Assembly (NCBI GenBank): GCA_946406115.1
Contig: OX291546.1
Coordinates: 8,859,019 to 8,923,018, forward strand
Length of the DNA: 64,000 nucleotides
From: Apoda limacodes
Lineage: Eukaryota; Arthropoda; Insecta; Lepidoptera; Limacodidae
Direction of reading: 5' to 3'
In this document: in pieces, positions 22,501 through 34,100 of the stretch
How the letters are laid out: every line of letters starts with the position of its first letter
Position numbering within the stretch: position 1 is the stretch's first letter
Program-made: the position numbers and the translations under genes
The notes under the pieces: generated by a model
The model's database searches: none
Told to the model about the DNA's origin: nothing
The model's input: the letters and a program-made list of their open reading frames with translations, nothing else

Positions 22501-23879
22501 TTGTTTTTTCTGAAGTAAGTTGTGATGGGCATGTAAAAGTTTTCGTACGTAGTTATAGTTGAAACCGTTTCATAATGTTGGTTACTTTTTGTACTAATAT
22601 TTGTACGGAATTTTCAGAATCTGTGATCACGTGGTACTCTCTCGAGTTTAAGTAATTTTTATAGCTAAAATTATCAAAAAAATAGATGAAGTTAACTCGA
22701 AATCGGTATGCTTTCTCAATGTAAAAGTTGTTTTGTTAAAGTTTATTAGATTAGATGTATATGCTATTCAAGTTTATTTATTTTATTATGCAAATGCATC
22801 TGTTTTATTAATCAAAAACATTTTGGTTTTGTGTTTTTTGGGAAAAACTGTTAATTTTTGGCTAGTCACCATATCTCAACAAGCAGTCTGTGATCTGTGC
22901 AGTTATGAAATGGAGAATTAGCAAATACAACACAAAATTGACTACTCACATCAAAAGTGTATTTTATTAAGTACTTATTGAGATTTAAAAATTGCTTATC
23001 AATTAGCCGTAGTGCTCATTAGATGTAAAATAAAGTATTGCATGTATTCTCCAAAGTTCTCTCTTCAAAGTTACCTTAGATGCCTACTAACAAAAATCAA
23101 GTGGGCCAGTGGCACTACCGCACGTCAAATGCCGAGGACTCATTATTAGCGCCAAAATACACCTTATGTTGGTGTAAGTCTTCATGTAATATTTTATTGT
23201 TTGTGTATACCTACCTTAAATAGAATATAAAGTGTGCGGGCTCTAATATTTCAAAGGTGGTTGACAATTTTCGTACACATTCCTACGATTACTATAATAA
23301 ATCGTACAAAGACATCTAATGTGCGTACAGCCCAAGCGATTAGCTTCCTTTTTTTGCTTTTTATTTATTTAATAGTTATCAAGAGCTTGCTACTGTGTTT
23401 TTTTTTATAAAATTTGTAAACAAATTGATCCGTCCCAGTTGCATTATTCATCAGTTGTATCAAAATGGCAAAATTAGAGCTAGCATTAATTTTATATTAT
23501 TAGTCATAACATAATATTTTTTGCTTAACCTGTCCACAGCTGCATATTGATCAAGTGCACCGTTCAGTGAATAACATTGTGTAGTGACATTTTGTTAAAT
23601 GTACTTGCATGATTGTTTTCATGTTAATAAACTCTTGAATATTACATGATATGTGTATTATTTCGAATCGACGTAAACGATTTTGCTCTTCTATCTGGCA
23701 CTTGATGTTTTATTGTGAGTATTCTGGAAGTAGTGTTAAAGCGCTCAATAGATGTCATATTACTTTCATAAACTATGAATAACATCAATAATGTACTGAA
23801 CAAGGAAACCACTTAAGGTACATCTAATTTAGGCTACCACATATACAATGTTTATTGTATGTGGTAAATGGCATGGTTC

Positions 23880-24131
23880 ATTTAGACAGTCTTCAGACAT
23901 CCTCGACCTCAACTAGGTTTTTGCCCTTCTAAAAGTTGAAAAAGTACGTTCTGAAGTTGCAACGCTCACACGAAGCGTGGCTAACACAAGAAGTAGACTT
24001 CTAACTGTAAGAAAGATATCAGTGTCTGTGTGTGAATTATCCAGCACTTCGAGAACAGATTGTAGCATTTTGGAGGACTTTACATCATGACTGGTATGTG
24101 TCCAAAGTTCAAACCAATGGTTAAAACACAT
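23880..24131 (-). pseudogene. hAT transposase C-terminal dimerisation fragment
   Basis: The minus strand reads ...FLTVRSLLLVLATLRVSVAT SERTFSTFRRAKT, the conserved LP.S.A..ER.FS motif of the hAT C-terminal dimerisation domain. A stop follows where the family continues with YLRS. Only about 70 codons remain and no other transposase part was found nearby, so this is a dead fragment. Confidence 0.8.
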
Positions 24132-24574
24132 CTTTTATACAGACTTGATAGAATAAACTGTACGTCATTACCACTTATATGAACGCCTGCATTTCCTTGG
24201 GAAAAGTAAAATGTATAAAAGCCCGTGGGACTAATAAATGTATAAGACTAGATCAGTACTGTATTGTAGGTAGGGCATGTAATATAAGGATTTCAATTTA
24301 GATATTGGACTTCAATATCGGAATTCCAATACTAATATCGGAATTACAAATATTCGATATAAAGTTGGATTAGATACGGAAAGGAAGACATTTGTATCCA
24401 ATTTCTTGTACATTGAACATAAGAAACACAATATCACCACTTTGGTGAATAAACTATGCCAAAAAACATAAAATTAAAGGAATTATTTAATAACAGATTA
24501 TCAAAAATAATTTAATGAAAGATATTCATAAATAATTTGTTATATTATATGAGATACGTCGGGCAGGCGAAGAA

Positions 24575-24645
24575 CCGGGTGCGTAAGTGTTCATAAGGAA
24601 AGGCCAATTTCCAGCAGTGGGCTGCTATAGGATAGGATGGTCAGT
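24575..24645 (+). repeat. LINE 3' tail scrap
   Basis: Contains AAGGCCAATTTCCAGCAGTG followed by GGCTGCTATAGGATAGGATG. This resembles the ending (...CCCAGCAGTGGGA...ATAGGCTGATGATG) widespread at lepidopteran LINE 3' ends. Confidence 0.5.
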
Positions 24646-25754
24646 TATGTGACTTACCCGTCTGGCCACGCACCCTACATCACGTCGAGTGCGCTCGCCC
24701 CATGAACAAAATCTTATTTCTCAATCAGACAACTTAAAAATATTGTAAGAAATTATTTTATGTTTTAATGACAATGTGTTATAGTACTTATAGTATGTAC
24801 CATGTCAAAAATCATAGACATATTTCTTATCTTATACTAATTAATTCAAAAATAAACTTAATACAACAATTAATAATTAAAAAAAAAACAAGATAATTAA
24901 ACTATTAATACTATATAATTTATTTATCTCTTAAACGAACGTTTCGTAGAAACTATGCAGTAGTTTTCCTACTTTTATTCTACTAATAAAATAAAGAAGA
25001 ATGTACTTGAGAAATTAAAAAAAAGAGCAAATGGATCCTCCGCCACTCAGGAAGCAAGGTGAAATCGAACCACCGATAAATAATAAATAGTCGGAATCAA
25101 TACAATTAAACTACTTATTTACTAAAATAAAATTATGCGCATGTTTCTCTGAAAGAAACTTGATTGATTGAGTATTCTTAAAAATTTTAAGGCTTTTATT
25201 TAATTTATCTAAAGGTAATCTTGGAACGAAACTTCAAAAATATTCAGTCGATGATAAACAGTACTTGGCAGAACTGATAAAAGATACCTTCATCAGATAT
25301 TATAATTTTGGAAAAGACAAAATAGACGAGGCCCTCTTATTTTTCAGATTTCTCTATTTCCATCTCAAGTTCTTGGTAATCTTACACCTTGTACAACCTT
25401 AGCTGTTTTCATCAAAAGAAACTCCCATCAATTTAGTATTTGTTTCTGTGACCGCTCAGTACAAACAGGATTGCATTATATTAGAGGTTTTCAAGATGCT
25501 TACAATTTCATTTTACCTATATTTACCTATTTTTAATCACTTGTTAACTTAAAAAAATGTGTTGCCCTCGAAAGCCAATAGAATCTTTCAGAATTATGAA
25601 GGAAGTGTAATAAGTAGTAAGTAAGTAAACATTAAATTTCACGCAGGACGGAGCTTAAAGTAGGGTGTCACATATAAACATAGTTTACAAACTGACTAAA
25701 CAGAATCTATAAAAATATTTTTATTCTAAAAGATAAATAGTGCCCTGTTTTGAA

Positions 25755-25980
25755 AACGGTCTGCGACAATGGAATGTCCCAATGCGGATTGTGCACTTCA
25801 GATACGAGTACCTACCCCTTTTTGACGTCTACAGGTCCTCCAATGTTTAACTTCACTAAAAAGCCAGTAGTGAATTAACAATGCACTTGAAGTTAAGAAA
25901 AAGACTCATTGGTTCACGCCTCCACCCCTGAGAATGCGAAGCAAGCACTGAAACCACTAGGCCAACAACGACCTTAAAAA
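25755..25980 (-). repeat. SINE-like repeat, copy 1
   Basis: Shares AATGCGGATTGTGCACTTCA, TTTTTGACGT, AAGAAAAAGACTCATTGG and a tRNA-like end (reverse complement GGCCTAGTGGTTTCAG...) with the repeat at 52660-52978. The tRNA-like head on the right puts it in minus orientation. Confidence 0.65.
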
Positions 25981-26640
25981 TATTGCGGCATAAGTAATTC
26001 TTAATAATTATTTCTCTCTAATAATCTTGCCGTGAAGTGACTGGACTGCAGGTTCTAGAGCAGAATCACTTAGTATTCCGAAACCTCTCATGGATGTTGT
26101 ACGAGAGGAAGGGACTTTTGGGGGGGTGGGGGCAGATCTTGTTGAATATATAGTTTTCATATGGGAAAAATGTACTGTGACTCTTTGGATACCCTAGGGT
26201 GTCCTAACCTTGATGTTCCTAGCTACGCCCATTATGGCAGCAGCACCATTCTGAGGACTAAACATCAACGTGACGTCCCAAAATATGTATGCCAAGCGTG
26301 GAGATTATTGGTACAACCCTAGACACTATTCTCCGGTAGCCCTGCTAGTGTGGTAGGTACCGGTTAAAGTAACGGCGCGGCGGCGCAGCGAAATGGGATA
26401 TGTATGTATAAGTCGCGGGACGTAAGTTCAACTAAGCGCAGTAACACATTTTAAGGTCCGTCTAGGTGGGGAATGCGGTGGGACGCGAGGGGTAGCGCGT
26501 AACCATAGCAACGCAGGCCCAATAATGTTTTTATAAAGTTTCATGACAAAGTCGGAACTTCAGGCCCAAGTTATGCCAGTTCAAAATTGCGTAGAAAGTG
26601 TCATGACTTTACTAATGATTGACAGTGATTAAATAGTAGA

Positions 26641-26793
26641 TTGTATCACAAGGGATCAAAATAATATTTTTACGGTGAGGGCGCTCTTTTGAATCCAGAG
26701 TGGAGCGAAATTCTAAGATAGAATCCGGAGCGCAGCGAGGTATTCAAAGGACGGCGCTCGAGGTAAATTAATTTTGCGACCGAGTGATACACT
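26641..26793. mobile_element. Small palindromic MITE
   Basis: Outer ends GTATCAC and GTGATAC are inverted. The arms GGTGAGGGCGCTCTTTTGAA and TTCAAAGGACGGCGCTCGAG are largely complementary. About 150 bp, non-coding. Confidence 0.65.
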
Positions 26794-27183
26794 CTACCTT
26801 ATATCACCCTCTATGAGAAGAGAGATAAGTGTAACTTATAAATCAGTATAGTAAATTTTTCAACTGCCCTTCATATATAGTGTAGTAACTTTCCAATAAC
26901 TGAAAGGATATTATCACACTGTTTACAAGGTCACATAACAAAAGTCTATAAAATGTTCAGTGAAGTTTTTACATAGTTACATGGATAAAAACTATTATTA
27001 TGAATATTTGAAAAATTACACGTGTTGGATATCTATTTTATTTTTTTACTATCTATTTCCATTCAGGAGATACATTTTTTCTGATTTCTGATAATTTTAT
27101 AACACAAAATAATGCCAACTTGTGTAATCAATGGATCTGTTAATGAAAACGATCAACACCATCGCCCCCTATGCTAAGCCCAT

Positions 27184-27312
27184 GGTCTCGAGCTATTTGG
27201 ATTCTGGAATTCGAAAGAAAAATGTATGCAAGTACATTCACGGGTTTCGAAAGGTAAGTCCGACTTCCATACATTTTTGTCTCGAATTCCAAAGTCCGAA
27301 TAGCTTGAGACT
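27184..27312. mobile_element. Hairpin element related to the HR4-region family
   Basis: TCTCGAGCTATTTGGATTCT GGAATTCG on the left is inverted as CGAATTCC...CGAATAGCTTGAGA on the right. Inner arms AAAAATGTATG and CATACATTTTT also pair. The sequence GAATTCGAAAGAAAAATGTA resembles GAATTCGAGAGAAAATTGTA at 62345, so this is a member of the family seen at 62303-62471. Confidence 0.65.
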
Positions 27313-27441
27313 GTTTTTAATAGGGTCCCTGTTGGGAATATGCATGGACTTCGTAAGTTCTGTAATCTGTCTTATGGACGGCGCCAAAAGCCTTATTAGC
27401 CTCATAGAGCCATCCTTTAGAAAGAGATAAAGCGAACCTGC

Positions 27442-27608
27442 GGGTCGATTCCGTAAAAGATTGCTAACCTTTTTTGAAAGAAATAAGATATACATTGCGG
27501 TTTCGCGACAATCGATGAATTTCATACGTCATTTCAAATGCGCAATGTATATCTTATTTATATGGATTTCAAAACAGAATTGTTAGCTGTCATTTTACGG
27601 AATCGAGC
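27442..27608. mobile_element. Palindromic MITE
   Basis: Left GGGTCGATTCCGTAAAA and right TTTTACGGAATCGAGCC are inverted. Inner arms AAGATATACATTGCG and CGCAATGTATATCTT pair perfectly. About 167 bp, directly adjacent to the hairpin element on its left. Confidence 0.8.
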
Positions 27609-27872
27609 CGCTGCTGTGGTCTCTTTTATGTTTCTATCAACGTCCGCCATTTTGTTTCTATATGATTATTAAAACAAGTTAGAAAGAGACAAGACAAATA
27701 ACCTCCCTAGCCGAACGACCTTTATTTTAGCTATTTTGATTTTCTTTTTCACCTGCGAGTGCGATTTGCGGTGGCCAGCAATGTGATAGTATTTTTGCTT
27801 GTTTGTTTTTCAGTTTGTCAGTACGATAAGACGAAAACATTCACCAGTGTTTGTTAAGACCTTTGAATAATT

Positions 27873-28043
27873 ATGCATCGAAGACCTATAGAATTAAATA
27901 TTGTTTTTAAATTAATAAAGCCGGCAATTACATACCTTAGGAACACAACTTCATGGCCAGGCTATATAGATCTTACTACAGGTAAAGTAAACACTGCGTG
28001 CGTCACTACATCCAAGCATTCAACTTCATTCAACAGCCTTTGA
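27873..28043 (+). other. Short upstream ORF (56 codons), uncertain
   Basis: An ATG at 27873 opens a 56-codon frame (begins MHRRPIELNIVF) ending in TGA at 28041-28043, 80 bp upstream of the PPP6C start. It contains a good donor-like ACAG/GTAAAGT near 27980, so part of it could instead be a 5' exon of another transcript. No family is recognised. It may be chance. Confidence 0.2.
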
Positions 28044-28123
28044 TAAATTAAATAAAAAAAATATACAAAAAAACATCTTCAGTTTTTAGAAAAGTAAAAA
28101 TATTATAAATACACTTTTCTATA

Positions 28124-31100
28124 ATGACTGAAGTAGATAAATGGATAGAAATTGCCAAAAGGTGTAAATATTTGCCTGAAGATGATTTGCGAGAACTGTG
28201 CAATATCGTGTGTGATTTATTACTGGAGGAACCAAACGTTCAACCCGTACAGACACCTGTAACAGTTTGCGGAGATATTCATGGTCAGGTAATAAATAAT
28301 ATTGAACTAAACACTCATATGTAGAAGTGTAAAGGGTGTAGGTACTGTGTGCTATTTTCTTTTTTAGTTTATATATTATAACCTATTATATTTTCTTCCG
28401 AACAACCCTTGTTGCTGCAAATGCTACAGATTCAACATTATCTGGATAAGACTACATTTTAGGCGTGGGCGTTACTTAACGTAAAAGGTTACAGAAACTA
28501 CCTACAGGCTCTGTAGCCTTTAATTACTTGGTAAAGACAGCCAATGTTTCTACAACCTGTCACAGCATCTGTCTATGAGGGATAGTAAGATTGCTATACT
28601 CTCTCAGTGGCCATAATTAGAAATAGGAAGTTTAATGACTGCATCCTTGAACTCTAGTCAATATTACTTTTTGTCATCTAATTTGTAAACTTAGTTCTTT
28701 TGTAAGTTCGTAAAATCATTATTATTCTCGTTAGTTATTTATGTTCTAAATACAAAAGTTTAAATAGGTTTTATTATTATTTAATAATTTTTTATATGCT
28801 TGAGTACAAATAACCACTTTATATATACCTAAGTTAGTTATCATTCAAACAAGATTTTAATTTTATAGTTAATAATACTATATATTGACATTGATCTATG
28901 GTGTAACTTTTTCAGTTTTATGATCTGGAGGAGTTATTCCACATAGGAGGACAAGTGCCACACACAAAGTATATTTTTATGGGAGACTATGTTGATCGTG
29001 GGTATTATAGTTTAGAAACTCTGACATTACTTATGGCACTTAAGGCTAGATATCCAGATAGGTAAGTTTGCTAAATTTTAATAAGACAGTTATCTATATG
29101 GTCCAGACTATGATCATTCCAAAATGTCTTTTTGGTGCTGTAGCAGGGTCAGGCTATTTTGTTGCACTTATGCTTGATTAATAGGACAATGAGACAGCAA
29201 TGTCTACATTTTACAGAAGTAGTTTGTCACTCTCGGGGGCATCCGGACTCCTTCAGAGTCTTGCCCCAAAAGCCTGTTGTAGCAGTAATAGCTGCATCAG
29301 CCAACTGCATAGTTAGCTGAGAAAAAATTAAGTGGATTATGGTTTGCATGAGTGTTGCTCTAGCTTGGCTATCTTTCCTGGCGTTTTTGTAAAAACTTAT
29401 GTTGTCACATAATAGAAGATAATTTGCTAAAGCATATATGACCTATTCAATGAGTATCTTAGTGACCTAACACAAACAAATAAAAATAAATTAAAAATGG
29501 TTACAAGCATATTTATGTAGCTATCAGAGGTGGTTCATCCTCAGGAGCACTAGTGCAGTGCACTCCCATAAATAATTGTTATATATTTTTTTAGATTTTG
29601 CTTAAAATAATTATAATGCTTGAATTGCCTTCTCTTAATGTTAATATAGCATTTTACTAAAAACATTCTGTACACACACAGTTAACTCAAGATTTGGTAT
29701 AGAATTGCACTGAGACTGACACTAAGTGGAGCGCTAGCAATAGCGCTCCTATGAAATGAATTTCAGTACAGACACTTAGAGCTAAAATCAATAAGTGCAA
29801 AAGATCGATTAAGTCTCACTCGTGAAACAGAAGATTTTGTAGGGAAAATTAGCAAAATGTGGAGCCCCACTCCTGGACTGTGTAAAGAAAAATACTGTTG
29901 CCGGCCAGACCCCCGCCTTCGGTCCGTCTGGGGTGTGCTTTTGCCAGTTTTTATTAACAAATTAAATAAGTACATGTCTACATAAACAGGTTGTTTATTG
30001 CCTAATACATAACTATAGCAAAATAAAATGTGATTATTGTGATGTAATTAAACAGTGCTAAAATATTTTAGTAATTCAGCTTGAAATAATGACAAGCAGT
30101 CTCAAAAATGTGACACGAAAGTATACACATGCGACGCGCGTTTGTAAATCTTAATATGCAAATGAATTTTAGTTATAAAAAGAATAATAAAAGGTAAGCA
30201 TTTAAGCAATTTGTCTTTTGTTTTGTTTTTTGTGAACACCCAATAAAAATTGTCACATGCCGCCTCTTGTAGCTATATGACCTAAAACCTAAGCATTTTC
30301 AGTTGCTGACTGATAAGGGTAGGACATAAGTCTTAGATTTATCTTTACTATAGAGATAATATAAAATACTCTTATATAAGAGATACTTATTTAAATTAGG
30401 TAAACACAGAACTACCTTAAAATTAAAACCTTATTTACTCTAAAAAATTAGCAAATAAAAATATTAAAGATAATAAAAAATTAAATAAAAGTTGTTCACA
30501 ATAAAAGCAAATTACACAAAACCTGCTTTTTTCTGAGAACAGCTCCTCTCCAGACCACTTTATCATAGCTTGCCTCTAGAGAAGACAGGTGGACAGAACA
30601 ATCTATTTGTTGCTGCTCACACATGTAGTATGAATATACTCATAATAAAATCTAACTTGTCTTAGAACAATGATGTATAATAAGTCAGCTACAGACAACT
30701 AAAAAGACTGTTTGAATTTTGACTACACAATACTTGTATAAGTTTTTTATTAGTAGTTACTGTCTCATTCACTTATTCAATTGTCTCAAAACATGTATAT
30801 TAGGAGAAGCCCTGCTTCATTTTACTCTTTTATTTTGTTTACTTAAACAAAATTGTAAAACATCATACACAAGGCAAACCTAGCTTTTAGGTTAGAGATC
30901 AGATCTTCAACTTTTCATCTCGCATTTAAAGCCCATCACACAAGAGCTATAATATATATCGATATAAACTATAGCAAGGCATATAACAACATAATCTCTA
31001 TAGGAAAACATTAAATTTCCACATACACCTGTTATAAATATATTTTAGATTTTTTATGGATATATTTTGTCAAAATAATAATAATAATAAAAACACTTTA

Positions 31101-34100
31101 TTGCACAAAATCAAACATAAAAACAGTATTTACTATATAGGTACAAATGGCGATCTTATCGCTATGGAACGACCTCTCCCAGATAACCTTTGGGTGAAGG
31201 AACTTAAAAAAACGTTAAAAGTTCCAGGATAGTGTAGATTAATTATTAAATTAAATGTAGTATGTGTGTGACAGGCTTAACTTTACCAGCTAAAAAGATT
31301 TACATGCAAATTCCTTAAAGAAGGTTATATAGTTTGTTTATGGCAGCTGAAGAAGCTGTACCTACCTATTTCAACTATTGGTTATATCCAGTTTGTTCTT
31401 ATAAATGTCCTTTTCTTTCAGGATTATTTTACTAAGAGGAAATCATGAGACATGTCAAATAACAAAAGTATATGGATTTTATGATGAGTGTTTAAACAAG
31501 TATGGCAATGCTAATGCTTGGAAAGACTGTTGCCGAGTGTTTGACCTTCTAACAGTTGCAGCAGTAAGTATTACTTTCATAGTTATATAAAATTTTCACA
31601 ATGAACATAAGTTTATTTTACAACTATTATAAAACTTAAAACAAGTAGTGTATGAAAAAAAATTTTTAGTAAAAATAAAGTAGATATATCCTTAGGGTGG
31701 GACTATAATCCAGAATCTTCCCCGTCCGAGAAAAAAACCTGTTTTTCAAACCTATTAATGAAAAGTGTAAAGTTATACTATAGGCCATTGGTGTAGACCC
31801 TTCACTGATAAAGATTTACTTATCTTTACTGTCCAAGAGTCTCTGTCTAAGAGTTATATTATTTATGTTTTCAGTTAATAGATGAAACAGTTCTTTGTGT
31901 CCATGGAGGCCTATCACCTGAAATATCAATGTTAGACCAAATAAGATGTATAGACAGAAATCAACAAATACCTCATAAAGGAGCATTTTGTGATTTATTG
32001 TGGTCAGACCCTGCTGAAGTTAAGGTGTGGTTAGTACACAACAATATATATTAATCTTCAAAAAATACTGAAGTGTACTTTCGTGTTAAGATTTACATCC
32101 TGTTACTATTCACAGAGGAACCACACACATTTTGCACATTCATATGTAAACGTAATCAGAGGCGACTAGCCCTAAGGAGTGCCGGTGCAGCACACTCTCA
32201 TAAATAATTATCTTAATAAACACTATGTTTTTAGATTTCACTTAAAATAATTAATTATTATGCTTCAATTTCTCTTTATATTAACATAAGCATTTCACTA
32301 AAAATATTTTGTACACACACAGTTAACTAAGGATTTGGTATGAAATTGCACTGAGACGAAATCACTTACTGAATGGCGCTCCTATGAAAAAAATTTCAGT
32401 TCAGAGTATAGAGCTAAAATCAACTAGTGTGAAAGAGAAAGTTCGACACAGAATCACACGTGAAACAGAAGACTTTGTGTGAAAAATTAGCATGTGAATT
32501 ATGAAAAATGTGGAGCACCGCTCCTAGGTTATATAAAGTAAAACACTGTTGCTAGCTTGACCCCGCTTTTAGTCCGGCCAGAGTGCTGTAATTCAGATTT
32601 AAATAAAGGGAAAGGATCACAAAAATGTGGCGCGAAAACATATTTAAGCAATTCCTATGTTTTTAGTGGACACCCATTAAAAATTGTCACAAGCCACCTC
32701 TGTACGTAATTTTTCTTTAAAGTGTTAGAAGCCACGCCCACACACAGCGCCTATGATTTCAAAGTAACTGATACCGGATAACAAATATTAACTATTTTCT
32801 AAGCGTAATCGGTCTCGTTCTATTCGGACATGTGCGACAGCAAAGGAACAAACTATGGGTGAGAGAGAATGAAACAAATGCTTGGCGTAATCGTTCGGTC
32901 ACAGCGCTGGAGAGAATTTACTTCTATCTCAGTTGTTTTTACGATAGACGCATGAGTGAGAGCGGGATGCGCGTCTGAACTATGACAACGAAACCTAAGA
33001 AATGAAAGACCTTAGCGTTTCGTGCCTTGTATTAATTACAACTTTAAAGCCCAGAATATAAAATCTATTTAACGAAAGAATAGTATAAGTCAATCTAGTA
33101 CCTGAATTAATTCAGTCAGTAATGTTTCATAGTTCATTGATACTTTTTGTTTTTTATTCATTGATACGCTTGACGCTTATTAGGACTATATATGTATTTT
33201 AACTGTAAATATTAAATTTGTGCTTAAATAAATTAATAAATAATGTCATAGTTGATTGATAAGTGCTTTGGTGGCGGTACCTAGTAGGTTTGGGCCTTTT
33301 TATGTGTTAGGTTTAGACATTTAAAATAGCACCAAATAGGCCTAAACGAAGCAACATTTGGCTCAGAAAATAATTATTACTCTAAAAACGTTACCACAAA
33401 GTAAAATTTAGGGAGCTTCGAAAATTAGGGTAAATTAATTTTGTATGAATTTTTGTATGGTGTTTACCCTTAACAAGGTTGTCAAACTAAAGCCTTCTAT
33501 GCGCACACGAATGGAATACCACATTTTTATGCACTTACTTTTTACCGAGATTAATATAAAGAACTACTAAGACACACAAACAGACACTGAAGTTTAACAT
33601 ACATTGCTATGCAGATGACAGTACTGGAGACGCTTACTACACGAGCCGTGCAAACAACCCTCGTTCCGTTGTGGAGAAAAACCGCGGAGAACTTGTGTCT
33701 CAAATCGAGACCACACTGTCCAAGGTCTCTGACTGCGGACGAGTAAACTTGGTCCGATTCAACCCTACAAAGACTTAAGTTCACCGCTAAGAAAACCCCA
33801 TCAACTGTAGTCCCATTGTCGACGATTCCAAACTCACTTGCGGTATTGAGCCCTTAGGTCTGTGGAGAGACTTTGCCTTCCTGTGTGTGTTCTACCGCTT
33901 GTACAAAGGGTTGTGTTCTGAGGAATTGTTCGAAATGATGCCCACGGCTACTTTCTAACATCGCACCGCTCGCCATCGGCAGGGAATTCATTCTCACACT
34001 TTAGAACCTAAATCCAAGGTTTTCTGAAGGATTAGCAACGCGCGAGTGATACCCCTGGTGTTGCAAGCATCCATAGGCTACGGTGACCGCTTACCATCAG

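Larger units (their letters stand above)
19434..27872. other. Intergenic region between Ro60 and PPP6C
   Basis: AT-rich DNA with no convincing protein-coding exon on either strand. It holds the MITEs, SINEs, LINE tail and hAT scrap listed separately. A GC-richer patch at 26340-26520 (GCGCGGCGGCGCAGCG) has no assignable function. Confidence 0.5.

Noticed and set aside
26340..26520. CpG-rich patch as a promoter of an unlisted gene
   Set aside because: No exon, splice site pair or conserved peptide was found within several kilobases; insects lack clear CpG-island promoters.
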